Shown in pieces: positions 54,464-62,479 of a stretch of 64,000 bases of DNA. Position numbers and translations under genes: made by a program. The stretch is from CAG-791 sp963593905 (GTDB lineage Bacteria; Bacillota; Clostridia; Lachnospirales; Lachnospiraceae). Under the pieces are notes generated by a model. The model was not told the origin of the DNA. It was given only the letters and a program-made list of their open reading frames with translations, and did no database searches. Position 1 is the first letter of the stretch, and each line of letters starts with the position of its first letter. The DNA lies in contig CAVBBL010000002.1 in the NCBI GenBank assembly GCA_963593905.1, positions 132,139-196,138 of the forward strand. Direction: 5' to 3'.

Positions 54464-55269
54464 AGAAAATAATGGTTTCGGTAGCCCCGGTTTCGGCGGC
54501 AGATACAGAGATTATCCCGGAAAAGATTGCAGCGGATGTGGTGGAATGCTATAAGCTGGGCGCTTCCATGGTGCATCTGCACGTGCGGGACGCTCATGGA
54601 AAGCTGACGCCGGATTTGACCCTGTTGGAAGAGACGGTGAGGTTGATCCGAAAGGAGTGCGACATCGTAGTGGAAATTTCCACCGGCGGCGTGTCTGATC
54701 TGACCATTGAGGAGCGGTGCACTCCCTGCGTGCCGGATTATGTGGAGGCAAACAGTCTGAATGTGGGCTCTGTCAATCTGGGAAAAGCGGTATACTGCAA
54801 TCCCATAGAGGATGTGGAATATTGCGTGCAGCAGATCCTGGCGCATGATAAACGGCCGGAGATCGAGGTCTTTGAGCTGGGCATGATCCACACGGTAAAG
54901 GAACTGGATGAGAAATTTCATTTTGTAAAGCCCATTCTCTTTGCACTGGTCTTCGGACACGGCGGAGAAATGCCGGCTACACCGGCGGCCCTGCGGCATA
55001 TGACGGAGTATCTGTATGAGAATTTTACCCCTGAGCAGGCGCTGTGGGGTTACACCCAGGCTAACCGCAGAGATTGGGAGATGATGAAGCTGGCCCTGCA
55101 GCAAGGAGCGAGCAGTATTCGCATCGGCTTTGAGGACTCGGATTATCTGGATCCTCAGACCAGAGTGAAGACCAATGCGGAGATCGTAAAGGCCGGCGTA
55201 TCCCTGGTGCGCAGCCTGGGGATGGAGCCCATGACCCCTGCGCAAGTGCGGGAAATGATGAGAATGTAA
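54460..55269 (+). CDS. BKACE family beta-keto acid cleavage enzyme (DUF849)
   Basis: Zinc enzyme of 269 residues that in its family condenses a beta-keto acid with acetyl-CoA to give acetoacetate and a new CoA ester (3-keto-5-aminohexanoate cleavage protein). Zinc ligands His39 and His41 are in VHLHVRD; other blocks are VVEISTGG and FGHGGEMPATPAAL. The start is GTG at 54460, overlapping the kinase stop, with GGAGG seven bases upstream. Fusion of functions with an acid-sugar kinase suggests a pathway not commonly described. Confidence 0.9.
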   Translation: MKKIMVSVAPVSAADTEIIPEKIAADVVECYKLGASMVHLHVRDAHGKLTPDLTLLEETVRLIRKECDIVVEISTGGVSDLTIEERCTPCVPDYVEANSLNVGSVNLGKAVYCNPIEDVEYCVQQILAHDKRPEIEVFELGMIHTVKELDEKFHFVKPILFALVFGHGGEMPATPAALRHMTEYLYENFTPEQALWGYTQANRRDWEMMKLALQQGASSIRIGFEDSDYLDPQTRVKTNAEIVKAGVSLVRSLGMEPMTPAQVREMMRM

Positions 55270-55410
55270 GGGCAGAAAAGGCGAATTTGTCTGTGCGCAG
55301 TCAATTCGCGTTGAAATTGGCAGGCGCCGAACAGACACAAAACAAGAAAAAGGTAAGTTAAGAAAATTGCAGACCTGTGCACAGAAATCTCTGCGCGCAG
55401 GAGCATCAGT

Positions 55411-55468
55411 AAACGACAGTCAACGAAGGGAGAGTAAAAATACAGCACTTCGGCGACTGTCGTTTTTT
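55411..55468 (+). terminator. Terminator after BKACE gene
   Basis: AACGACAGT pairs with ACTGTCGTT and is followed by a T run (55463-55468); long loop of about 30 bases. Confidence 0.7.
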
Positions 55469-55505
55469 ATTACGGCATCTAAGGCACATCTTTTTACATA
55501 ATAAA

Positions 55506-55518
55506 TGACCAATGGTCA
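55506..55518. promoter_or_regulatory. Palindrome upstream of V-ATPase promoter
   Basis: TGACC-AAT-GGTCA, a perfect 13-base palindrome 30 bases before the -35. It looks like an operator; the binding factor is unknown. Confidence 0.45.
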
Positions 55519-55548
55519 ATTATTCAACAATTTCTCTTTTCTGTCCCA

Positions 55549-55577
55549 TTTACTACCGTTAGAAAATCATGTATGAT
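55549..55577 (+). promoter_or_regulatory. Promoter of the V-ATPase operon
   Basis: TTTACT (55549-55554), 17 bases, TATGAT (55572-55577), about 85 bases before the first subunit gene. The rest of the gap between 55270 and 55663 holds only the terminator, the palindrome and A/T-rich leader. Confidence 0.55.
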
Positions 55578-55663
55578 GGAGAAGTGATTAGCAATTTGAA
55601 CAAAAACTTAGCGAAAATCGCAAAAAAACTGGCAAAAAGCCAAATATAACGGGAGGAAGGAAT

Positions 55664-55999
55664 ATGGCGAGTGCCAAAGAAACCATTGATGCCATCCGTC
55701 AGGCGGAGAGTGCGGCGTCTTTGACGGAAGAAAATGCAGCCAAAGAGGCTGCAGAGATCATTCGCCAGGCGCAGGAAAGGGCAAAGCAGTACGGACAGGA
55801 GCAGGTGGCCGCGCAGAAAAAGGCGTCGGAAGCCATCCTGCAGAAGGCTGAGGAAGAGGCACAGGCCCTGAGGGAGCAGCAGCGGCAGGCTGTCAAAGAG
55901 GAGAGAGAAAAGCTCCGGGAAGCCGCAGCGGATCGTCTTCCTGAGGCGGTGCAGCAGATTCTTGCCTGGATGGCAGATCCCGGAAAGGAGGCGGGCTGA
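55664..55999 (+). CDS. V-type ATPase subunit G/H
   Basis: Peripheral-stalk subunit of 111 residues, almost wholly Ala/Glu/Gln/Lys helix, expected to form a coiled coil with subunit E. ATG follows GGGAGGAAGGAAT. Its stop overlaps the ATG of subunit I. Confidence 0.85.
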   Translation: MASAKETIDAIRQAESAASLTEENAAKEAAEIIRQAQERAKQYGQEQVAAQKKASEAILQKAEEEAQALREQQRQAVKEEREKLREAAADRLPEAVQQILAWMADPGKEAG

Positions 56000-58020
56000 T
56001 GGCAGTAGTACCCATGAAAAGGGTTTTGATCGCTGCCATGCGCAGAGACCGCAAGCCTATTCTGGAGCTTCTGCAGCGAACCGGTGCTCTGGAAATCCAC
56101 AGCTCGGTGGCACAGGATGATGTCTTTTCTCATCAGGATACGTCCGGGGTTAGAGCGACCTTTGAGAGCAACGCCAGACTGGCGTCGGATGCAGCGGCGA
56201 TTCTGGACAGCTATGTGCCGGGAGAGGGCGGGCTGTTGTCCTCGCTGGAGGGCAGAGAGCAGCTGAGCCTGGAGGAGTACGGGACACTGGTGAGCAGACA
56301 GACGGCGATTTTGCAGGATGCCAGGCGGATTCTGTCGCTGGAAAAGGAGAGAAAGGAAAAGGAAGAGACGATCCCCAAGCTGGAATCCCAGCTGGTAGCC
56401 CTTGCCCCTTGGGCGGGCTTTAATCTTCCTCTTAATTTTGCAGGTACCAGAACTACGGCAGCCTTTACAGGCACCCTGCCCGGGGAGCTGACCCTGGAAC
56501 AGGCAGTTGGCATGCTGCAGGAAGCAGGGATCAGTCTGGAGGAGCAGGAGATGCAGGTGATCAGCGCCTCTCCGGAGCAGACCGCTATTTTTCTGATCTG
56601 TGAAAAGAAAGAGCAGGAAAAGGTAAAAGAGGCACTGCGCAGGCTGAATTTTGCCAGACCTATGGAGACCAGTGTGAATCCTGCAGAGGCCATGGAGGAG
56701 CTGGAAAAGGAGATCCAAACGCTTCGAAGTGATACAGATTCCCTTAAAAAAGAACTTTGTGCCATGGCGGACCGGCGCCGGGATCTTCACTTCTTGCAGG
56801 ATTATTTCCGAATGCGGTCTGATAAATATGGGGTGATCGGGGAATTGGCCCAGAGCCGCCGGGTATTTCTGGTGGAGGGCTATGTGCCCGCCGAAAAGTG
56901 TGATGCGCTGGAAGAGAAGATCGTCACCGGCTTTGATGCCGTATTTGAGACCTATGAGCCGGCAGAGGAAGAGGATGTGCCGGTGCTGCTGAAAAATAAC
57001 GGCTTTGCGGCTCCGGTGGAGAGCGTGGTAGAGAGCTATTCCATGCCGGGCAAAGGAGAGTTGGATCCATCTATGCTGGTGGCTTGTTTCTACTATATCC
57101 TGTTCGGACTCATGCTCTCCGATGCAGCCTACGGCCTGATTATGGTCATCGGCTGTGCCCTGGCGCTGCATAAGGTGCCCCGCATGGAAGAGGGAATGAA
57201 GAAGACGCTGAAGATGTTCCTTTACTGCGGTATTTCCACTACCGTCTGCGGCTTTTTATTCGGCTCCTTCTTCGGAGATGCGGTGAATGTCATCGCCACC
57301 ACCTTTTTCCACAGACCGGATATATCCCTGCCGGCCATCTGGTTTGAGCCCATTGACAAGCCCATGAAGATGCTGGTGTTCTGCTTCGTGGTGGCATTGG
57401 TGCATCTCTTCGTGGGATTGGGAGCGAAATTTTATATGTGCGTCAAGGATGGCAAGATCCTGGACGGCATTTACGATGTGATCTTCTGGTATCTGCTGGT
57501 AGGAGGCGCCGTGGTGTATCTGCTGACCATGCCTATGTTTACCCAGATGCTGGGGCTTAGCTTTACCATTTCCGCCGAGGCGGGCAAGGTCAGCGGCGTG
57601 ATCGCGATCGCGGCAGCCATCGGCATTATCCTCACCAGCGGCAGAGAGTCAAAGAGCTGGTTCAAGCGGATATTAAAGGGGCTTTACGGTGTATATGGCG
57701 TGACCAGTTATCTGAGCGATATTCTCTCGTATTCCAGACTGCTGGCTTTGGGCCTTGCCACCAGCGTCATCTCCAGTGTCTTTAATAAGATGGGCAGTAT
57801 GCTGGGAGACAGTATCTTCGGTGTCATCGTCTTTATACTGGTCTTTGTGGTGGGACATTCCCTGAACCTGGCAATCAATGCCCTGGGGGCTTACGTGCAC
57901 ACCAACAGACTGACCTTTGTGGAATTTTTCGGCAAGTTTTATGAGGGAGGCGGACGAAAGTTCGCGCCGTTTACAGAAGAAACCAGTTACTTCACAGTCA
58001 AGGAGGAAATAAAAGGATGA
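55999..58020 (+). CDS. ntpI: V-type ATPase subunit I
   Basis: Membrane stator subunit of 673 residues. The N-terminal cytoplasmic half (~1-345) is helical and connects to the peripheral stalks; the C-terminal half has about seven membrane segments. The ion-path Arg is in LSYSRLLALGLA (Arg580). Its start and stop both overlap neighbouring genes (ATGA with subunit K), so translation is tightly coupled. Confidence 0.95.
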   Translation: MAVVPMKRVLIAAMRRDRKPILELLQRTGALEIHSSVAQDDVFSHQDTSGVRATFESNARLASDAAAILDSYVPGEGGLLSSLEGREQLSLEEYGTLVSRQTAILQDARRILSLEKERKEKEETIPKLESQLVALAPWAGFNLPLNFAGTRTTAAFTGTLPGELTLEQAVGMLQEAGISLEEQEMQVISASPEQTAIFLICEKKEQEKVKEALRRLNFARPMETSVNPAEAMEELEKEIQTLRSDTDSLKKELCAMADRRRDLHFLQDYFRMRSDKYGVIGELAQSRRVFLVEGYVPAEKCDALEEKIVTGFDAVFETYEPAEEEDVPVLLKNNGFAAPVESVVESYSMPGKGELDPSMLVACFYYILFGLMLSDAAYGLIMVIGCALALHKVPRMEEGMKKTLKMFLYCGISTTVCGFLFGSFFGDAVNVIATTFFHRPDISLPAIWFEPIDKPMKMLVFCFVVALVHLFVGLGAKFYMCVKDGKILDGIYDVIFWYLLVGGAVVYLLTMPMFTQMLGLSFTISAEAGKVSGVIAIAAAIGIILTSGRESKSWFKRILKGLYGVYGVTSYLSDILSYSRLLALGLATSVISSVFNKMGSMLGDSIFGVIVFILVFVVGHSLNLAINALGAYVHTNRLTFVEFFGKFYEGGGRKFAPFTEETSYFTVKEEIKG

Positions 58021-58499
58021 GCAACTTAGGTGTATTTTTTGCATTATTGGGCGCAGCACTTTCCGCAGGATTGGCAGGCATCGGCAGCGCCATCGGCGTC
58101 GGTAAGGCCGGTCAGGCGGCAGCCGGGGTGGTGACAGAGGATCCGGCTAAGTTCAGTAAGGTGTTGATCCTGCAGCTTTTGCCCGGTACCCAGGGTATTT
58201 ACGGTCTGCTGATCGCCTTCATCTGCCTGACCCAGATCGGTATCATGGGCGGCAGCGCAGAGATGTCTCTGGCCAAGGGACTTTTGTACTTCGCAGCCTG
58301 CCTTCCCATGGCTATGGTAGGCCTTATTTCTGCCATTCGGCAGGCCAATGCGGCAGTTTCCGCCATCGCTTTGGTTTCCAAAAAGCCGGATCAGTTCGGT
58401 AAGGCTATGATCTTCCCGGCCATGGTAGAGACCTACGCTATCCTGGCACTGTTGGTATCCATTCTTTCCATTTTCGGCATAGCAGGTCTGAACATCTAA
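58017..58499 (+). CDS. ntpK: V-type ATPase rotor subunit K, sodium type
   Basis: Rotor ring subunit of 160 residues with four membrane helices in two hairpins. Residues equivalent to the sodium site of E. hirae NtpK are all present: Leu55, Thr58 and Gln59 in LQLLPGTQG, Gln109 in AIRQANAA, and Glu138 in AMVETYAIL. Sodium transport is therefore likely. It is followed by a hairpin leader before subunit E. Confidence 0.95.
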   Translation: MSNLGVFFALLGAALSAGLAGIGSAIGVGKAGQAAAGVVTEDPAKFSKVLILQLLPGTQGIYGLLIAFICLTQIGIMGGSAEMSLAKGLLYFAACLPMAMVGLISAIRQANAAVSAIALVSKKPDQFGKAMIFPAMVETYAILALLVSILSIFGIAGLNI

Positions 58500-58518
58500 A
58501 CGAGAGAAATGAGGATTA

Positions 58519-58654
58519 GTGTGAAAAATATGCCCGATGGCATATTTTTCGCACAGCATTTGTTTCTGAAAGAAACAAATTGCCATGATGGCAGACGAGA
58601 ATCTGAAATTCTCGTCGCCTCTTCGCAGCAGAGCTGCTCAGAAATGAGGATAAC
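58519..58654 (+). repeat. Hairpin leader before V-ATPase subunit E (site 13)
   Basis: Module A, 16-bp stem GTGTGAAAAATATGCC-type with loop CGAT (58519-58554, two G-T-type or mismatched pairs at most); B ATTTGTTTC/GAAACAAAT (58558-58580); C GACGAGAAT/ATTCTCGTC (58594-58616); D (58618-58649). The tail of D, ATGAGGATAAC, is the ribosome binding site. A second ATGAGGAT lies just before module A. Confidence 0.8.
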
Positions 58655-59248
58655 ATGAAAGGTTTGGATAAGATTCTGGAGGATATCCGAGGCGAGGCAT
58701 CCGCCGGCGCGGAGGGAGTCCTGCAGCAGGCAAGAGAGAAAGCGGCGCAGATTAAGGCGCAGGCAAAGAAGGAGACGGATGCCCAGGTGGCTGCCATGGG
58801 AGAAAAGGCAGTACAGCAGGCCGCTTCCATCAGGGAGAGGAGCATCTCCGGTGCCGGTCTTCTGCGGCGAAGAGAGCTGCTTTCCGAAAAGCAGGCGATC
58901 ATCTCACGGGTATTGCAGGAGGCTTTAAACCAGGCAGCCAATCTGCCTGCGGAGCAGTACTTTGCGTTGGTGCAGTCCATGGCAGCCCGCAGTGCTCATC
59001 CGGGTGAGCAGGGGGTGATCTGTCTGAGCAAGACGGATTTATCCAGAGTACCGGCGGATTTCGAGGAGAAACTTTCGGCGGCCTTGCCGGGGGGAACAGT
59101 GCTGACTTTGTCCCCGGAGCCCGCAGATATAAAGAATGGCTTTTTGCTTCGCTACGGCGGCATAGAGGAAAACGGCGACTTCCAGGCCGTGCTGGCGGCC
59201 CATGCGGAGGAGCTGCAGGACAAGCTTTGCAGTCTTTTCTGGGGATAG
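58655..59248 (+). CDS. ntpE: V-type ATPase subunit E
   Basis: Peripheral-stalk subunit of 197 residues: a long N-terminal helix (~1-90, Ala/Lys/Glu/Gln-rich) and a globular C-terminal part that contacts subunit B. Start follows GAGGATAAC of the leader. Together with subunit G/H it forms the stator stalk. Confidence 0.9.
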   Translation: MKGLDKILEDIRGEASAGAEGVLQQAREKAAQIKAQAKKETDAQVAAMGEKAVQQAASIRERSISGAGLLRRRELLSEKQAIISRVLQEALNQAANLPAEQYFALVQSMAARSAHPGEQGVICLSKTDLSRVPADFEEKLSAALPGGTVLTLSPEPADIKNGFLLRYGGIEENGDFQAVLAAHAEELQDKLCSLFWG

Positions 59249-59284
59249 AGACGGAAATTGTGACGCACAATGGGAGGAACGGCA

Positions 59285-60250
59285 ATGCCGGATAAAGAAT
59301 ATATCTATGCGGTGGCCAGGATCCGCGCCAGGGAGCTGACCCTGCTGCCCCAGACGTTTTTGGAGCAGTTGGCCGGGGTTCCCTCCGAGGAGGACGCCCT
59401 GCGGCTTCTAAAAGAGCACGGCTGGGAGGATAAAGGAAAAAGCGCGCAGGAGATGCTCCGGGCAGAGGAAGAGAAGACCTGGGCATTGATGAAAGAGCTT
59501 CTGGGAGATATGTCCGTTTTTGATGTGTTTTTACTGGAAGTGGATTATCACAATTTAAAGGCAGCCATCAAGGAAAATTGCACAGCAGGCAAACATGCAG
59601 GCATCTATCGGGAGGGGGGCACCCTGTCGGCAAAGGAGATGGAGGTGGCACTGGCCGCCGGAGAGTACACCAGCTTGCCGGAGGAGATGAGAGATCCTGC
59701 CGGAGAAGCCATGCGGGTGCTGCTGCAGACCAGAGACGGGCAGCGGTGCGACTGTATCATAGACCGGGCAGCCATGACAGCAATTCGGTCAGCGGGCCGC
59801 CGGTCCGAGAGTGCGCTTTTGCGGGAATACGGTGAGCTGACAGCGGCGATGGGAGATATCCGCATTGCGGTGCGGTCCATCATGACAGGGAAGGACGGCA
59901 GCTTTTTAAAGGATGCCCTGGCACCCTGCGATGCCTTTGATACAGAGCGGCTGACAGAGGCAGCTCTGCAGGGAAGAGAACAGCTTTTTGCCTATCTGGA
60001 AAATACGGAATATGCCGGTGCCGGAGAGGCCATCAGCATCTCCTATGCGGCTTTTGAAAAATGGTGCGACGATCAGCTGATCGAGAAGATACGGCCCCAG
60101 CTGTCTAATCCCTTCGGTCTGGATCCTCTGGCGGCTTATTATCTGGCGAGACGTATGGAGATCAAATCTGTGCGCATGATTCTGGCAGGGCTGCACAACG
60201 GATTATCGGAGCCGGAGATTTTGGAAAGAGTGAGAAAAACTTATGTATAA
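59285..60250 (+). CDS. ntpC: V-type ATPase subunit C
   Basis: Subunit C/d-type of 321 residues, linking the central stalk to the rotor ring. All-helical, with the family-typical start YIYAVARIRARELTLL and end RRMEIKSVRMILAGL. ATG at 59285 has GGGAGG seven bases upstream; ATG at 59270 is too far. Stop overlaps the start of subunit F. Confidence 0.9.
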   Translation: MPDKEYIYAVARIRARELTLLPQTFLEQLAGVPSEEDALRLLKEHGWEDKGKSAQEMLRAEEEKTWALMKELLGDMSVFDVFLLEVDYHNLKAAIKENCTAGKHAGIYREGGTLSAKEMEVALAAGEYTSLPEEMRDPAGEAMRVLLQTRDGQRCDCIIDRAAMTAIRSAGRRSESALLREYGELTAAMGDIRIAVRSIMTGKDGSFLKDALAPCDAFDTERLTEAALQGREQLFAYLENTEYAGAGEAISISYAAFEKWCDDQLIEKIRPQLSNPFGLDPLAAYYLARRMEIKSVRMILAGLHNGLSEPEILERVRKTYV

Positions 60251-60557
60251 AGCAGCAGTGATGGGAGACTGGGACAGCATTTATGGTTTCAGTGCTTTGG
60301 GCTTTGATACCTACAGAACAGATGATCTGGACACAGAGGCGGCATCGAAGCTTCTTCGCCGGCTGGCGGGGCAGAATTATGCAGTGATCTATGTCACAGA
60401 GGCACTGGCGGCAGGAATCCGGGAGGAAATTCAGCGTTATAATACCCAGCCCCAGCCCGCCGTCATCCTGATTCCGGGGATTTTCGGCAATACGGGAGAG
60501 GGCATGGCAGCGGTGCACAGATCCGTAGAACAGGCAGTAGGTTCTGATATTTTATAG
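60243..60557 (+). CDS. ntpF: V-type ATPase subunit F
   Basis: Central-stalk subunit of 104 residues with a Rossmann-like fold, start AVMGDWDSIYGFSALGF and PGIFGNTGEGM-like C-terminal turn. It overlaps subunit C by eight bases. Confidence 0.9.
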   Translation: MYKAAVMGDWDSIYGFSALGFDTYRTDDLDTEAASKLLRRLAGQNYAVIYVTEALAAGIREEIQRYNTQPQPAVILIPGIFGNTGEGMAAVHRSVEQAVGSDIL

Positions 60558-60703
60558 ACGGAGAATCCGCTTTTGCGAAATTTCTTCGTATTGCCGGAAT
60601 CCGTAATAAATGACGGCACAAAGAGGCAAGTGAATACATCAGGGAATCCGCCTGTGCGAATTCTCTTCATGGTACCGCAATCATTGCGGCGCGGGAGGAA
60701 ACA
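60558..60703 (+). repeat. Double hairpin leader before V-ATPase subunit A (site 14)
   Basis: Two worn G-H rounds: G (about 60559-60586) and H (about 60592-60616) with tail AAAGAGGCAAGTGA; then G (about 60640-60667) and H CCGCAA/TTGCGG (60675-60689) with tail GCGGGAGGAAACA, the ribosome binding site of ntpA. Confidence 0.65.
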
Positions 60704-62479
60704 ATGAAAAATGGTACGATCAAAAAGGTGGCAGGTCCGCTGGTCATAGCAGAGGGTATGCGGGATGCCAATATGTTTGACGTGGTGCATGTCAGTGAGC
60801 GCAGTCTGGTAGGAGAGATCATCGAGATGCACGGTGATCAGGCTTCCATTCAGGTGTACGAGGAGACCTCCGGACTGGCGCCCGGAGCACCGGTGCAGTC
60901 CACAGGGGCTCCCATGAGCGTAGAATTAGGACCGGGCCTATTGGGCAGCATTTACGATGGTATTCAAAGACCCCTGGACGATATCATGAAGGTGACCGGC
61001 AGCAATCTGCTGCAGCGTGGCGTACAGGTGCCGGCCCTGAAAAGGGAGAAAAAATGGCATTTCGTGCCCTTGACGGCAGTGGGAACCAGAGTGCAGGGGG
61101 GAGATGTCATCGGTACGGTGAAGGAAACCCAGATCATCACCCAGAAAATCATGGTGCCGCCTCTTAAAAGCGGCGTCATCGAGAGTATTGCTGAGGGAGA
61201 GTATACCGTCGAGGAGGCAGTCGGTGTACTGCTTTGTGATGACGGCACCAGAGAAGAGCTGACGCTGATGCAGAAATGGCCGGTGCGCCGGGGACGTCCC
61301 TACAGAGAAAAGCTCTCTCCCACCATGCCCTTAGTGACCGGACAGCGTGTTATCGATACCATGTTTCCCATTGCCAAGGGCGGCGTGGCAGCAGTTCCCG
61401 GTCCCTTTGGCTCCGGCAAGACCGTGGTGCAGCACCAGCTGGCCAAGTGGGCAGAGGCAGACATCGTGGTCTATATCGGCTGCGGTGAGCGCGGCAATGA
61501 GATGACGGATGTGTTAAATGAGTTCCCGGAATTAAAGGATCCCAAGACCGGATTTTCCCTGATGGAGCGGACGGTGCTCATTGCCAATACCTCCGATATG
61601 CCGGTGGCAGCCCGGGAGGCTTCCATTTATACAGGCATCACCATTGCAGAATATTTCCGGGATATGGGCTATTCCGTGGCACTGATGGCGGATTCCACCT
61701 CCCGATGGGCAGAGGCTCTTCGTGAGATGAGCGGCCGTCTGGAGGAGATGCCCGGTGAGGAAGGCTATCCGGCGTACTTAGGTTCCAGACTCGCCCAGTT
61801 CTACGAGCGGGCGGGACGGGTAAAGACCCTGGGCACAGAGCCCCGGGAGGGGGCACTGTCCGTCATCGGCGCGGTATCTCCGGCAGGCGGTGATATTTCC
61901 GAGCCGGTCACCCAGGCAACCCTTCGGATCGTAAAGGTATTCTGGAGTCTGGATGCGCAGCTGGCTTACAAGAGACATTTCCCTGCCATCAACTGGCTGA
62001 CCAGTTATTCCCTGTATCTGGATACCATGGAAAACTGGTTTGACGAAAACGTAAGTCCTGACTGGATGAAGCTGCGGGGCGAGATGATGCTGCTGCTCTC
62101 TGAAGAGTCGGAATTAAATGAAATGGTGCAGCTGGTGGGCATGGATGCGCTGTCTGCACCGGACAGACTGAAGATGGAAGCGGCCAGATCCATCCGTGAG
62201 GACTATCTGCATCAGGATGCCTTTCACGAGGTTGACACCTATACTTCCCCGGAAAAGCAGCTTCGTATGATGCAGCTGATCCTGGCTTATTATGAGGAGT
62301 CCAAGGCAGCCCTGGAAGCCGGGGCCTCCATTGAGTCCCTGATTGCACTGCCTGTCAGGGAAAAGATCGGGCGTTTCAAATATACAGAGCAGGCGCAGCT
62401 GGAGAGCGTCTACCAGGCCATCGCACAGGAGCTGCAGGAGGAGATTGGCCGGGCGGCTTCACAGAAGGAGGATCTCTAA
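60704..62479 (+). CDS. ntpA: V-type ATPase catalytic subunit A
   Basis: Catalytic subunit of 591 residues. Walker A GPFGSGKT is at 233-240; the arginine and Walker B regions include VALMADSTSRWAEALREMSG. The subunit A-specific insertion precedes the nucleotide domain (~115-180). Hydrolyses ATP in the A3B3 head. The stop is directly followed by the subunit B start with no gap. Confidence 0.97.
   Translation: MKNGTIKKVAGPLVIAEGMRDANMFDVVHVSERSLVGEIIEMHGDQASIQVYEETSGLAPGAPVQSTGAPMSVELGPGLLGSIYDGIQRPLDDIMKVTGSNLLQRGVQVPALKREKKWHFVPLTAVGTRVQGGDVIGTVKETQIITQKIMVPPLKSGVIESIAEGEYTVEEAVGVLLCDDGTREELTLMQKWPVRRGRPYREKLSPTMPLVTGQRVIDTMFPIAKGGVAAVPGPFGSGKTVVQHQLAKWAEADIVVYIGCGERGNEMTDVLNEFPELKDPKTGFSLMERTVLIANTSDMPVAAREASIYTGITIAEYFRDMGYSVALMADSTSRWAEALREMSGRLEEMPGEEGYPAYLGSRLAQFYERAGRVKTLGTEPREGALSVIGAVSPAGGDISEPVTQATLRIVKVFWSLDAQLAYKRHFPAINWLTSYSLYLDTMENWFDENVSPDWMKLRGEMMLLLSEESELNEMVQLVGMDALSAPDRLKMEAARSIREDYLHQDAFHEVDTYTSPEKQLRMMQLILAYYEESKAALEAGASIESLIALPVREKIGRFKYTEQAQLESVYQAIAQELQEEIGRAASQKEDL

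Noticed and set aside
55699..57171. Long antisense frame (490 codons) opposite V-ATPase subunits G/H and I
   Set aside because: Shadow of well-identified genes on the plus strand; no ribosome binding site and no recognisable protein.
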